Shown here: one piece after another, positions 49,380 through 59,238 of the stretch
Layout of the letters: each line of letters begins with the position of its first letter
Position numbering within the stretch: position 1 is the first letter of the stretch
NCBI RefSeq assembly: GCF_901482605.1
Contig: NZ_LR590481.1
Coordinates: 62,001-126,000 of the forward strand
DNA length: 64,000 nucleotides
From: Hathewaya histolytica
Lineage (GTDB): Bacteria > Bacillota > Clostridia > Clostridiales > Clostridiaceae
Reading direction: 5' to 3'
The notes under the pieces: generated by a model
Told to the model about the DNA's origin: nothing
The model's database searches: none
The model's input: the letters and a program-made list of their open reading frames with translations, nothing else
Program-made: the position numbers and the translations under genes

Positions 49380-50672
49380 ATGAAGATAGCTATAATCGGT
49401 TGGGAGGATTCTGTTTCTAAAGTATATGATATTGCGAACGAAGCATATAGTGATATTGAATTTTTACCTGTTCTTATAAATAATACAGATGATAGTCATG
49501 AGGTGGTCTCTCGTTATGAAGAAAAAGCCGATGGTATAATTTTTACTGGATTAGGGTTTGCTAAAATAGTTGCGAAGTTTCATAATCCTAAAATACCATA
49601 TGTTTATATATCTAGGGACGGAACTAGTATAATGAAGGCATTTTGGAATATGAATAAGCGGGGGATAAATGCTAGTAGAATTAGTTTAGATGTAGTAGAT
49701 AAGGGTTTAGTAGATGATATATGTAGGGATTTCGATATGGAGTTTAAAGAAATATATGTTTTCCCTTTTGAAAAAGATAAAAAGGAGAAAATATACAAAG
49801 AAGAACATAAAAGGCTGTGGAAAGATAAAAAAATAGACTTAGTTATAACGAGTTATGGTTGGATATATAATGAACTTAAAAACCAAGGAATACCTGTTTT
49901 AAGATTGGGTATAACACACCATCTTATTAGAAATTCTATAGATCATATAATATATAAGATAAAAAATAGAAGTATAAAAAAGTCTCAAATAGCCACTCAA
50001 ATTGTAGAAATAGATTCTAAGGAAAAGAGTGACGATAAGTATAGATACGACATCTTAAGAAAAAGCTCTTTACTTGAAAGCAAACTTATAGATTATATAT
50101 CTATAATACAAGGAATACCTTTTTCAAATAAAGTGGGGCATTTACAGATAATAAGTACTAGAGGGGCTATAGAAAATCAATCCTCTCAAAAACAATTTGT
50201 AGATATATTAAATCAGTTAAAAAAAGAAAAAGTTACGGTATATAGTGGAGTTGGATTTGGAAATACGGCCTATGATGCAGATTTTAATGCCAGAACAGCT
50301 TTAAATAAATCTTATGAGTTGGGAGAGACTGCATATTTTATAGTAGATGATGAAAGGAATATAAATGGTCCTTTAGGTAATAAGGAAACTATACAATATA
50401 AGTCCTTAATTATAAATAAAAATATAAACAATATATCAAAAGAAACGGGTATTAGTACAACTTATTTATCTAAAATAGCATTTTTACTAAAAAATAGCAA
50501 TATAGAATATGTAGATTCCAAGGCTTTAGGTGAGCTTTTGGGAATTACAGATAGAAGTGCTAGAAGAATTCTTAAAAAATTGGTGGATACAGGATATGGA
50601 GAGTTAATAACATCTATACAAACTAACTCTGTTGGAAGGCCTCTAAATATGTTTAAACTAAATATACTTTAA
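49380..50672 (+). CDS. HTH transcriptional regulator of an uptake/peptidase locus
   Basis: 430 residues. The N-terminal ~200 residues alternate beta strands and helices like a ligand-binding domain (MKIAIIGWEDSVSKVYDIA, GIIFTGLGFAKIV, LVITSYGWIYNELKNQGIPV). A middle domain (about 230-345) includes STRGAIENQSSQKQF and GFGNTAYDADFNARTAL. The C-terminal 75 residues hold a winged helix-turn-helix (LGELLGITDRSARRILKKLV). It sits just upstream of the DUF5058 transporter pair and M20 peptidase genes on the same strand, so it likely regulates them in response to a small ligand. No family name was recognised. Confidence 0.75.
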   Translation: MKIAIIGWEDSVSKVYDIANEAYSDIEFLPVLINNTDDSHEVVSRYEEKADGIIFTGLGFAKIVAKFHNPKIPYVYISRDGTSIMKAFWNMNKRGINASRISLDVVDKGLVDDICRDFDMEFKEIYVFPFEKDKKEKIYKEEHKRLWKDKKIDLVITSYGWIYNELKNQGIPVLRLGITHHLIRNSIDHIIYKIKNRSIKKSQIATQIVEIDSKEKSDDKYRYDILRKSSLLESKLIDYISIIQGIPFSNKVGHLQIISTRGAIENQSSQKQFVDILNQLKKEKVTVYSGVGFGNTAYDADFNARTALNKSYELGETAYFIVDDERNINGPLGNKETIQYKSLIINKNINNISKETGISTTYLSKIAFLLKNSNIEYVDSKALGELLGITDRSARRILKKLVDTGYGELITSIQTNSVGRPLNMFKLNIL

Positions 50673-50689
50673 GGTTACACGTTTATATA

Positions 50690-50727
50690 AAAAGTCTTAG
50701 AAAAGTTATTTTTCTAGACTTTTTTAA
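50690..50727 (+). terminator. terminator of the regulator gene
   Basis: AAAAGTCTTAGAAAA / TTTTTCTAGACTTTT with a short loop, followed by TTAATTTT. Confidence 0.85.
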
Positions 50728-50840
50728 TTTTCACAAAATTTTAAAAAGTCTTTAAAATCTATTGCAAAGTTTATAAAAAAATGATATTTTATATTTAGGA
50801 CATATTAAGGAAATAACTTTAATTAATTGGAGGGATAAGA

Positions 50841-51536
50841 ATGGATTATTTAAAATTAGCTAACCATCCTATAATGTGGTTACTTGCAGGACTGGCTGTA
50901 TGTGTAGTTATTGTTCAAGCTATAATATTTTCTCTAAAATCGTATAAAGCTGGAAAGGAAATGGGCATAACAGACAAACAAATGAAATCGGCAATGAAGA
51001 GTAGTGCTATATCATCTATAGGGCCTTCAATGGTAATACTAGCTGGTATGGTGTCCTTAATTGTTACAATGGGTGGTCCACTTTCTTGGATGAGATTATC
51101 TCTTATAGGTTCTGTTACTTACGAACTTATGGCAGCAGGTTTTGGTGCAGATGCAATGGGAGTAGCTTTAGGTGGTCAAGGAATGACTAATGTAGTGTTT
51201 ACCAATGCAGTTTGGGCGATGACATTAGGGTCATTGGGTTGGTTAATATTCACTTTATTATTTACTCACAAAATGGACAAGTTGAATAATGTATTATCTA
51301 AAGGAAAAAAGGCTATGGTGCCAATAATATCTGCAGGGGCTATGTTAGGTGCATTTTCCTACTTTAATGCAGATAAAATTTTAAACTTTGATAAAGGTTC
51401 AATAGCTTGTGTTGCTGGATTAGTAATAATGATGGGATTAACTTATTTAACTAAAAAGAAAAACATTGAATGGCTCAAGCAATGGAGTTTATCTATAGCA
51501 ATGTTTGGTGGAATGATAATTGGAGCTCTTTTTTAA
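50841..51536 (+). CDS. DUF5058 family membrane protein
   Basis: 231 residues with about six transmembrane helices. Recognised as DUF5058 (PF16481) from MWLLAGLAVCVVIVQAIIF, the SSAISSIGPSMVILAGMVSLI helix, and GAPLSWMRLSLIGS-like sequence in the middle. Such genes are usually paired with a second membrane protein and an M20 amidohydrolase, as here, which suggests uptake of a peptide or amide substrate. The function is unproven. The ribosome site is GGAGGG. Confidence 0.82.
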   Translation: MDYLKLANHPIMWLLAGLAVCVVIVQAIIFSLKSYKAGKEMGITDKQMKSAMKSSAISSIGPSMVILAGMVSLIVTMGGPLSWMRLSLIGSVTYELMAAGFGADAMGVALGGQGMTNVVFTNAVWAMTLGSLGWLIFTLLFTHKMDKLNNVLSKGKKAMVPIISAGAMLGAFSYFNADKILNFDKGSIACVAGLVIMMGLTYLTKKKNIEWLKQWSLSIAMFGGMIIGALF

Positions 51537-51556
51537 AAAAATAGTGAGGTGAGCAT

Positions 51557-52249
51557 ATGAAAAATTATTATGATAACGAATACATACCAGGGATAATAAG
51601 ATGGGGTAGAATAATTTTACTTTTAGGAATTATATGTGCTTTATTACCAGCATTAGTTTTAACTTTTGTTTTTGGATATAAGCCACCAATAGAAGCTATA
51701 ATTGCAGGCGCTATATCCCAAATAAGTGTTAGTGGAGCATTTTATATTGTTGAACCTATATCATATTTTCCTATATTAGGAGTTCCCGGAACTTATATGG
51801 CGTTTTTATCAGGAAATTTAGTTAATATGAGAATTCCTTGTGCTGTAGTTGCTCAAGAGGCAGCAAGTGTAAAAGAGGGAACTAATGAGGGTTCAATTAT
51901 TTCAACATTAGGTATTGCAGTATCTATAGTTGTAAACGTAGTTTTCTTAACTATTGCGGTTGTTTTAGGTTCAAGTGTTTTAGCCAGATTACCTAAAAAT
52001 GTTATAGGAGTACTTAACTTAATATTACCAGCTCTATTTGGAGCAGTTTTTGGGCAGTTCGCTATTCAAAGACTTAAATTAGGAGGGATTGCTATAGTTA
52101 TATCAGGTATTATGACCTTCTTATTAAAAGCTGGTTATTTAGGATTCTTACCAGGTACTCCAACTTATGCGGTTATTATAATATCAGTATTCGGAACAAT
52201 ATTGGCAGGTAGAAAAATATATGCTAAGGAGCTTAGTCAGGGGGAGTAG
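51557..52249 (+). CDS. membrane partner of DUF5058 protein
   Basis: 230 residues with about seven hydrophobic segments, including IISQISVSGAFYIVEPISYFPILGVPGTYMAFLSG and NVIGVLNLILPALFGAVFGQFAIQRLKLGG. The family is not named with confidence, but the gene follows DUF5058 by 20 nt and precedes a peptidase gene by 3 nt. It probably forms a two-component transporter with the DUF5058 protein. Confidence 0.78.
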   Translation: MKNYYDNEYIPGIIRWGRIILLLGIICALLPALVLTFVFGYKPPIEAIIAGAISQISVSGAFYIVEPISYFPILGVPGTYMAFLSGNLVNMRIPCAVVAQEAASVKEGTNEGSIISTLGIAVSIVVNVVFLTIAVVLGSSVLARLPKNVIGVLNLILPALFGAVFGQFAIQRLKLGGIAIVISGIMTFLLKAGYLGFLPGTPTYAVIIISVFGTILAGRKIYAKELSQGE

Positions 52250-52252
52250 TAA

Positions 52253-52761
52253 ATGAGTATAAATAAGGATAGACTTATAAATAATTTGTTAGAAATGATA
52301 AAAATAGATAGTGTATCTTTAAACGAGAAGGCTATAGGTGATTGGATAGAAAATTACTTTAAAGCTAGAGGTGTAGAAGTTTTTAGAGATAATTGTGGTG
52401 AAAATTTTAATGGAAATTGTGGTAACATTTTAGTTCATATAAAAGGTAATATGGAAGGCGAGGCTATATGTTTTGCATGTCATATGGATACTGTAGAGCC
52501 AGGCGAAAACATAGAACCTGTTATAAATGGTAATTATATGACAAGTAAAGGGGAAACTATTTTAGCTGCTGATGATAAGTCAGGAATAGCATCAGTTCTA
52601 GAAGTCATAGAGTGTGTAAAAGAAAACAATATACTGGTCATGGATTTAACTGTGCAATAATTAGCTGTGGAATGGATAAGGTTCATACTGTAGACGAAGT
52701 CCTAAACATTGAAGATTTATGTAACACTACAAAAGTTTTATTTAAAATGATAACAGAATAA
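52253..52761 (+). pseudogene. M20 family (peptidase T-like) metallopeptidase with an internal deletion
   Basis: The first ~122 codons code an M20 N-terminus: FACHMDTVEPGENIEP with the first Zn His, and LAADDKSGIASVLEV with the bridging Asp. After ENNI the frame shifts: the + frame reads LVMDLTVQ and stops at 52660, while the neighbouring frame reads GHGFNCAIISCGMDKVHTVD...NTTKVLF, the C-terminal end of the same family including its final catalytic His region, to the TAA at 52761. About 200 residues (second Zn site and dimerisation domain) are missing. It lies 3 nt behind the membrane pair and would have been its peptidase partner. Confidence 0.85.
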
Positions 52762-52794
52762 TTAACCCCATTTTAAATAGGAAGTGAGACAAAA

Positions 52795-54111
52795 ATGGAA
52801 ATTAATAAACTAAAACAGCGAGTTATAGAAGAAATAGATAAGAATAGGGATAAAATAATAAATTTGGGAAGAGATATATATTCTGAGCCTGAACTAGGAT
52901 ATGAAGAAGTGAATACTACTAAGAAGGTATCTAAGGTCTTTAAAGAATTAGGTTGTAATGTGGAAGAAAATATTGCAGTTACTGGATGTAGGGCTAGAAT
53001 AGGTAGTAGTAATGGACCAAGGCTTGCTATTATGGGTGAGCTAGACTGTATTCGCTGTTATGGACATAAAGATGCAAAAAATGGTGGTAAAATTCATGGC
53101 TGTGGCCATAACATTCAAGTAGCAGGATTAATAGGTAGTGCAATAGGATTAATCAATTCTGGTGCATTAAAAGAGTTAAATGCTAATGTTGATTTTATGG
53201 CAACTCCATCAGAGGAATTTATTGAAATTGAATTTAGAGAAAAATTAAGAAAACAAGGTAAGATTGAGTTCTTTGGCGGAAAGCAAGAACTTATTAAAAA
53301 AGGATATTTTGATGATGTTGATATGGCAATGATGTTTCATGCACTAGATTTAGGAGAAAATACAGGACAAATAGGTACAGTAAGTAACGGATTTATGGGA
53401 AAAAGGGTAAAATTTATAGGAAGAGAATCTCATGCAGGATCAGCACCAGAAAATGGTGTGAATGCCTTAAATGCAGCCATGCTTGCAATGAATAATATAC
53501 ATGCACAAAGAGAAACCTTTAAAGAAGAGGATAAGGTTAGGGTGCACTATATACTAACTAAGGGAGGAGATATTGTAAATGTAATACCTTCTGAAGTTGT
53601 TATGGAATGCTATGTTAGGGCCAGAAATATAGAAGCTATAGTAAATACTAATAAAAAGGTAGATAGAGCCATAAGAGCTGGAGCACTTGCAGTAGGAGCT
53701 ACAGTTGAGATAGTGGACATACCTGGGTATCTCCCAATTTTAAATTATAAAGAATTAGATAATATTTATAAAAATAATCTAGAAGAACTAGGATATAAAG
53801 GTAAAATAGTTGAAACAAGTGATTTTACAGGATCTTTTGATTTTGGAGATCTATCTCAAATTATGCCTACACTTCACCCAATGATGGGAGGTATAAGTGG
53901 AAGTCTTCATAGTAGTGATTACAAAATCGTAAATGAAGATAATGCCTATTTAATACCAGCAAAAGCTATGGCAATGACAGCTATAGATTTACTATATAAC
54001 CATAATGAAAATATGAAAGATATTCTTAAAGAATTTAAGGCACCCATGAGCAAAGATGAATATTTAAATTATTTGAGAAGTATCAGAAAAGAAAAGGTAT
54101 ACACTGAATAG
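52795..54111 (+). CDS. M20 family amidohydrolase
   Basis: 438 residues of the M20D-type amidohydrolase/carboxypeptidase family, which cleaves N-acyl or aminobenzoyl-type amides and peptides. MGELDCIRCYGH and IHGCGHNIQVAG (metal-binding His), ATPSEEF (Glu base), the dimerisation domain HAGSAPENGVNALNAAMLA, and MGGISGSLHSSDY (C-terminal metal His) are all present, so it looks active. It is the only complete hydrolase in this locus, since its M20 neighbour is deleted. The preceding transporter pair and the MFS gene behind it suggest a substrate-uptake and -cleavage unit. Confidence 0.88.
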   Translation: MEINKLKQRVIEEIDKNRDKIINLGRDIYSEPELGYEEVNTTKKVSKVFKELGCNVEENIAVTGCRARIGSSNGPRLAIMGELDCIRCYGHKDAKNGGKIHGCGHNIQVAGLIGSAIGLINSGALKELNANVDFMATPSEEFIEIEFREKLRKQGKIEFFGGKQELIKKGYFDDVDMAMMFHALDLGENTGQIGTVSNGFMGKRVKFIGRESHAGSAPENGVNALNAAMLAMNNIHAQRETFKEEDKVRVHYILTKGGDIVNVIPSEVVMECYVRARNIEAIVNTNKKVDRAIRAGALAVGATVEIVDIPGYLPILNYKELDNIYKNNLEELGYKGKIVETSDFTGSFDFGDLSQIMPTLHPMMGGISGSLHSSDYKIVNEDNAYLIPAKAMAMTAIDLLYNHNENMKDILKEFKAPMSKDEYLNYLRSIRKEKVYTE

Positions 54112-54138
54112 GCTTATTTACAAGTTCACCTTAGATTA

Positions 54139-54183
54139 AATACACCTTAAAAGAAAATGATTTCTTTTAAGGTGTATTTTTAT
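54139..54183 (+). terminator. terminator of the amidohydrolase operon
   Basis: AATACACCTTAAAAGAAA / TTTCTTTTAAGGTGTATT with a 4-nt loop, then TTTAT. The remaining 54184-54441 is AT-rich with no other feature. Confidence 0.92.
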
Positions 54184-54441
54184 AATTTAAATTTAAAAGT
54201 AATATTATTATAGTATATTAAATAAATTATTAAGTAAGGGCAGTATATAGCAACCTTACTCTATTTTAATGGATTTACGACATAATTTGATTAATTAAGG
54301 GATGGGGGAGGCGAAATAGTGAGATAAAGGATTAAAAAGTAAAATATAAACTATAAGATATATGAAAACTATTGATAAAAATAAAAATCTTAAATCATTA
54401 ACATTTTAAAACTATAAATAAATTTAAGGGGGAAATTTAAT

Positions 54442-55749
54442 ATGGAGTTTGATAAAAGATCTAAATTTAATAGTTGGATGTTTATTATAGCTTATATATT
54501 CATGGGGATTTTAAGTGGAGTAGCTTTAGATACAATGGTTACTTTTCTCGATGCATCTACAGCTACTAAGGAAATAGCAGCTAGTATGTCAATAATTATG
54601 GGAGTAGGGTTCTATGGTTCAGCAGCTTTACTATTAATAATTTCTAGGCTTGGATATAAAAAGGTTCTAATATTTTCACCTATAGCATTTATTATAGGGA
54701 CATTTCTTTTAACTAAGTCACAATCTGTTGCTATAATTGCTGTAGCAGCTTCAGTAATTATGATAAGCATATGCATGTTTGATGCTATTTTGTCACCATT
54801 TTTAAGTTGCTATACTAGTGAGGAGAATAGGGAAAAAATATTCTCAACAACATTATGGACAAACATTGTAGGTATGGTTTTTGGAACATGGTCAGGAGGA
54901 AAATTAATAGCTAATAGATTCGCATCTAGATTAGGCATAGGTTATAACGAGGCTAAAGGATTAACAGAAAAAATAGCAGAATTTAATCCATCCCAATTAC
55001 AAGCATATATTGGGGCACATAGAGATGCATTGCTTTTATATGCAATTTTTGCAGTCATGGCTATTATACCGTTGTTTTTAATTAAAGAGATTCCTGAGGA
55101 CTATAGAAAGGTTAAAAAGGATAAGAAAGAAAAAATAAATTGGAATGCATTTTTAAATAAATATATAATACTATTCGTAGTATTTTCATTTATGGTAAGG
55201 CTTGGAGCAGCATTAATAACTCCTTATTTTTCAGTATTCCTAAGTAGAATGGGAATAGACAGAGCTACGATATCATCGCTTATTTCTTACCAGTATTTTG
55301 CTATGGTTTTATTTATATTTGTATCACCATGGGTTGTTAAGAAAATAGGTAGAGTTACAACTTTGGGGGGACTAGCCTTAATTTCTATACCATTTATGCT
55401 TATAATCGCAAATGGAGCTGCTTTTGGATCACATATGGTTATGGCAGTTGGCATAGGATTATTCTTAAGATCAGGATTTATGAATGCATCTCAACCAGTA
55501 CAACAAGCTTTACCAATGGAATTTGTAACTAAAGAGGCAAGGCCAGCTTATAATGCAGTAATATACGTTGCTCAAGGACTTGCGCAAGTAGTAGCTGGTG
55601 TATTAGGAAAACAATTCATATTTAAATTACCCAATGGATATGGAAAAGCATACTATGTTACTGCGGTCATATATACAATTGCATCTATAATGTTAATAGT
55701 TGTATTTACTAAAAAGTATAATAGACCTCAGGTAGAAAAAGAACTCTAG
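54442..55749 (+). CDS. MFS transporter
   Basis: 435 residues with 12 predicted transmembrane helices in two six-helix halves, split by a cytoplasmic loop (KEIPEDYRKVKKDKKEKIN, about 210-230). Sequence such as GVGFYGSAALLLIISRLGYKKVLIFSP has the family's conserved loop character. Substrate unknown; the preceding amidohydrolase gene suggests a drug-like or amide compound, but the terminator between them means it is not necessarily co-regulated. The ribosome site is AAGGGGG. Confidence 0.85.
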   Translation: MEFDKRSKFNSWMFIIAYIFMGILSGVALDTMVTFLDASTATKEIAASMSIIMGVGFYGSAALLLIISRLGYKKVLIFSPIAFIIGTFLLTKSQSVAIIAVAASVIMISICMFDAILSPFLSCYTSEENREKIFSTTLWTNIVGMVFGTWSGGKLIANRFASRLGIGYNEAKGLTEKIAEFNPSQLQAYIGAHRDALLLYAIFAVMAIIPLFLIKEIPEDYRKVKKDKKEKINWNAFLNKYIILFVVFSFMVRLGAALITPYFSVFLSRMGIDRATISSLISYQYFAMVLFIFVSPWVVKKIGRVTTLGGLALISIPFMLIIANGAAFGSHMVMAVGIGLFLRSGFMNASQPVQQALPMEFVTKEARPAYNAVIYVAQGLAQVVAGVLGKQFIFKLPNGYGKAYYVTAVIYTIASIMLIVVFTKKYNRPQVEKEL

Positions 55750-55782
55750 TGGCTACTTAAAAAGTATTTATAATTTAGATAT

Positions 55783-55815
55783 AAAAAGTACAAACCTTAT
55801 GGTTTGTACTTTTTG
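55783..55815 (+). terminator. terminator of the MFS gene
   Basis: AAAAAGTACAAACC / GGTTTGTACTTTTT with the loop TTAT, perfect. Confidence 0.9.
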
Positions 55816-55893
55816 CTTAATATAAGGATATATATTATCGTATATTATAAAAAGTATAATTGTTATGTATTATAAAGATATGTTGCTTTGGTT

Positions 55894-56085
55894 TTATTCT
55901 TTAACATTTCCTTTTTCTGATTTCTCATATAATTTATTAAGAACATAAAGGCTAGGACTAAAAAACCCAATTACTCCAAATAAAATAATACCAAAATTAC
56001 CTGCTTGACCATCTATATTTAAAATTATTGATGCCCCTATTAAACATAAAAAGCCACAAAGTATTGAATATACAATTAATTTCAT
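55894..56085 (-). CDS. small two-helix membrane protein
   Basis: 63 residues with two hydrophobic segments (about 3-22 and 30-47) and a charged tail KLYEKSEKGNVKE. The start is the ATG 7 nt behind AAAGGAGG; an upstream in-frame ATG precedes that site. No family was recognised. It is a single gene, convergent with the MFS gene. Confidence 0.65.
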   Translation of the reverse strand: MKLIVYSILCGFLCLIGASIILNIDGQAGNFGIILFGVIGFFSPSLYVLNKLYEKSEKGNVKE

Positions 56086-56420
56086 CTCTATACCTCCTTT
56101 CATGTAGTATATTTCTATATTTTAAGATAATTACCTTTAACTTTCCTTCGTCATTTTTTATGAAAATAACATATAAAGGCAATTAAAAGCTTATTCATTA
56201 AATAAAAAAATGTAATACTATAAAACATAGTATATAGTTAAAAACTATATATATCATAAGATTTTTAATGAAGACTTAGGATATTAAGTAGAATATTAAA
56301 TCTATTTAATATTCAAGTTTTCTATAAATTAAAGAGATTCTATAGATAATGCCAATTGGGAAAGAAATAATCTTAGTGCTATATTATAGGTTGAAATAAC
56401 TGTATGGTAGGGTGATTAAG
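56086..56420. other. intergenic, nothing recognised
   Basis: AT-rich spacer between divergent genes that must contain the promoter of the Ugp-like operon. No operator, riboswitch or repeat could be identified. Confidence 0.4.
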
Positions 56421-57494
56421 ATGAGAGTCAGAGTTGAGGGACTTACAAAGCGGTATACTAATATTAATGCTGTAGATAATTTAAGTTTAGATATAAAAGA
56501 TGGGGAATTTGTTTCTATACTAGGCCCTAGTGGATGTGGGAAAAGTACTTTATTATATATGCTTACAGGAATTATAGAACCTACGGAAGGGGACATATAT
56601 TTTGATCATAATAGAATAAATGATGTACTTGTAGAGAAGAGAAATATAGGATTAGTTTTTCAGAATTATTCACTGTATCCTCATTTAACTGTTAGGGATA
56701 ACTTAATGTTTCCACTAAGGATGAATAAAGTAGATAAGAGTTTAGCTATGGAAAAGGTAAATGAAATAAGTAAAATACTTAGGATAAAAGATTTACTAAA
56801 CAGAAAACCTAAGGAGCTTTCAGGTGGACAACAGCAAAGGGTTGCTATAGGACGAGCTATTATTAAAAGTCCTAGTTTACTACTTATGGATGAACCTTTC
56901 TCTAATTTAGATGAAGCTCTTCGCATTGAAATGAGAGAAGAGATAAAAAATATTCAAGCTAGATTTAAAATAACTACATTATTTGTTACACACGATCAGG
57001 AAGAGGCATTATCTATATCAGATAGAGTACTTTTAATGGATAAAGGTAAATTAGTGCAGTATTCAACTGCGAGAGAGTTATATGAGTATCCTAATTCAGT
57101 TTATACTGCAAGTTTTATAGGTAGGCCTAAGATAAATATGGTGCCTATGGATAACATACATAATATGAGTATTGATTTAAATGAAGTTAATAAGAACCAA
57201 GACTTTGTATTTATTGGGATAAGACCGGAAGATGTGAGCATAGGATATGAGGGCGTAAAAACTACTTCGAAAATAATAAGGCGAATTAGTAGAGATAAAT
57301 TCGATGAAGTTCAATGTGAGTCTGGGAGCATAAAAGGGATTATTAAGAGCATACTTCCACTAGGGAAGGATACATATATTAGTCTAAAAATTGATGATCA
57401 AGATTTAAGAGCTATTGTAACAGGTCATTGTAACTTTGCTGTGGGAGAAGAAGTTCATATAAATTTTAATAGAATTTATGTGTTTAAGGAGTAA
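56421..57494 (+). CDS. ugpC: UgpC/MsmK-type ABC importer ATPase
   Basis: 357 residues: an ABC domain (Walker A GPSGCGKST at 35-43, the Q-loop FQNYSLYPHLTVR, the signature LSGGQQQR, Walker B LLLMDEPFSNLD, the H-loop VTHD) plus a C-terminal TOBE/OB regulatory region (about 240-357), as in carbohydrate and glycerol-3-phosphate importers. The start is the ATG behind AGGGTGAT; an upstream GTG lies in the ribosome site. First gene of a five-gene operon. The symbol follows the family, not proof of substrate. Confidence 0.88.
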   Translation: MRVRVEGLTKRYTNINAVDNLSLDIKDGEFVSILGPSGCGKSTLLYMLTGIIEPTEGDIYFDHNRINDVLVEKRNIGLVFQNYSLYPHLTVRDNLMFPLRMNKVDKSLAMEKVNEISKILRIKDLLNRKPKELSGGQQQRVAIGRAIIKSPSLLLMDEPFSNLDEALRIEMREEIKNIQARFKITTLFVTHDQEEALSISDRVLLMDKGKLVQYSTARELYEYPNSVYTASFIGRPKINMVPMDNIHNMSIDLNEVNKNQDFVFIGIRPEDVSIGYEGVKTTSKIIRRISRDKFDEVQCESGSIKGIIKSILPLGKDTYISLKIDDQDLRAIVTGHCNFAVGEEVHINFNRIYVFKE

Positions 57495-57498
57495 GGTT

Positions 57499-58365
57499 AT
57501 GAATAATAAAAAAGGATATTTATACTTATTACCTAGCTTAATAATAATTCTTGTATTTCAACTCTACCCAGTGATAAAAGTTCTATTTATGAGTTTTTAC
57601 ACAAAGTTTGATTATATTAAGGATGTAGTCTATAAGAGAGGACTAGATAATTATAAATACGTTCTATCAGATAAAAACTTCTATCTAGCTCTAAAAAATA
57701 CATTTACATATGTTTTAATATCAGTGCCATTAACTATATGCATTGCTTTATTTATAGCATCTTTATTAAATAGTAATATAAAGTTTAAAAATTTCTTTAG
57801 AAGTGTTTATTTCCTTCCTTTTGTTACAAGCACCATAGCTATAAGTGTTGGATGGAGATGGATTTTTCATAGTGATCAAGGACTTTTTAATATAGTACTT
57901 AATTCTATAGGGATTAGCTCAAAGGAATTTTTAAAAGACAGTAATTACACAATGCCTCTTTTGGTTTTATTAAATATTTGGAAGAACCTTGGATACAATG
58001 TAATAATAATTCTTGCAGGGATGCAAAGTATAGATGAGAGGTATTACTATGCAGCTAGAATTGATAGAGCAACTAAATGGCAAATTTTTAAGAGTATCAC
58101 TTTACCACTGTTGTCTCCAATAATATTATTTCTATCTATAACTTCTATAATACGAGGTTTTAAATTATTTGATTCTATATTTATCCTTTATGATAAAACG
58201 CCTGGACCGTTAAATAGTGCAATGACTATAGTTTTTTATATCTTTGATAAGTTTTATTTAAACTGGCAATTTGCAGTAGCTGCAGCTGCTTCTTTTGTTC
58301 TTTTTATAATAATACTAATTTTTACTTTAATACAATTTAAGGTTAGCAAGAAGTTTGATTACTAA
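57499..58365 (+). CDS. ugpA: UgpA-type importer permease
   Basis: 288 residues, six helices. The C-terminal EAA-like loop reads YYYAARIDRATKWQIFKSITLPLLSPIILF. The N-terminal segment LPSLIIILVFQLYPVIKVLFMSFY is standard for this family. It starts 4 nt after the ATPase stop, at the ATG behind AAGGAG; a longer GTG frame overlaps the ATPase end and is rejected. Confidence 0.9.
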   Translation: MNNKKGYLYLLPSLIIILVFQLYPVIKVLFMSFYTKFDYIKDVVYKRGLDNYKYVLSDKNFYLALKNTFTYVLISVPLTICIALFIASLLNSNIKFKNFFRSVYFLPFVTSTIAISVGWRWIFHSDQGLFNIVLNSIGISSKEFLKDSNYTMPLLVLLNIWKNLGYNVIIILAGMQSIDERYYYAARIDRATKWQIFKSITLPLLSPIILFLSITSIIRGFKLFDSIFILYDKTPGPLNSAMTIVFYIFDKFYLNWQFAVAAAASFVLFIIILIFTLIQFKVSKKFDY

Positions 58366-58377
58366 GGGGGTATAGGT

Positions 58378-59202
58378 ATGGGGAAGAAAAATATTGAAAA
58401 TGTAATTAAGTATTTAATTCTTGTAATAGTATTTATTTTTATACTTACTCCCTTTGTTTGGATACTTTTAACTGCACTAAAAAGCCCACAAGAAGTTTTT
58501 AGTAATCCACCAGTTGTAATACCGAAAAAGCTTAGATGGGAAAACTTCTTAGAAGTTTTAAGGCTAGAGAATTTTTCGAGATATGCACTTAATAGTGTAT
58601 TTGTTACCATAGGCATAACCTTAGGGGAACTTATAACCACTATACTAGCAGCCTTTGCTTTTTCACATTTTGACTTTAGGGGGAAGAGCTTATTATTTAC
58701 TTTACTTATTGGTACAATGATGGTTCCAGGAGAAGTTTTATTAATTCCTAACTTTGTTACTCTAAGTAAATTAAAGTGGATAAATACATATAAGGCTTTA
58801 ATAATTCCATGGTGTACAAGCATATCAACCATATTTTTTTTAAGGCAGTATTTCTTAGGTATACCTAAACAACTTTATTATGCAGCAAAGGTGGATAATT
58901 GTAGTGATTTTAAATATCTAATACATGTACTAATTCCCATGGCAAAGCCAGCCATAGTAACTACTGGTATTTTAAAGGTTATAAATAGTTGGAATGCTTT
59001 TATGTGGCCACTTATAATGACTAATTCAGAGGAGATGAGGACACTTCCTATAGTATTATCTAAATTCTCTAGTGAAGTTGGTATGGATTATCACATACTA
59101 ATGGCAGCATCCTTAATTATAATAGCACCCATGATAATTCTATTTATACTATTATCAAAACAGATAATAAATGGGGTTAGTAATTCTTGTATCAAAGGAT
59201 AA
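58378..59202 (+). CDS. ugpE: UgpE-type importer permease
   Basis: 274 residues, six helices, of the second permease family of carbohydrate ABC importers. The EAA-like loop reads YYAAKVDNCSDFKYLIHVLIPMAKPAI and is followed by NAFMWPLIM. It starts 12 nt after the first permease and is followed 36 nt later by the binding protein. Confidence 0.9.
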   Translation: MGKKNIENVIKYLILVIVFIFILTPFVWILLTALKSPQEVFSNPPVVIPKKLRWENFLEVLRLENFSRYALNSVFVTIGITLGELITTILAAFAFSHFDFRGKSLLFTLLIGTMMVPGEVLLIPNFVTLSKLKWINTYKALIIPWCTSISTIFFLRQYFLGIPKQLYYAAKVDNCSDFKYLIHVLIPMAKPAIVTTGILKVINSWNAFMWPLIMTNSEEMRTLPIVLSKFSSEVGMDYHILMAASLIIIAPMIILFILLSKQIINGVSNSCIKG

Positions 59203-59238
59203 TTTAAATAAGCAAATATATAAAGAGGGGGAAACAAA

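Noticed and set aside
55997-56182. Second minus-strand frame overlapping the small membrane protein gene
   Set aside because: It lacks a ribosome site, whereas the overlapping 55894-56085 frame starts 7 nt behind AAAGGAGG and has two clear helices.
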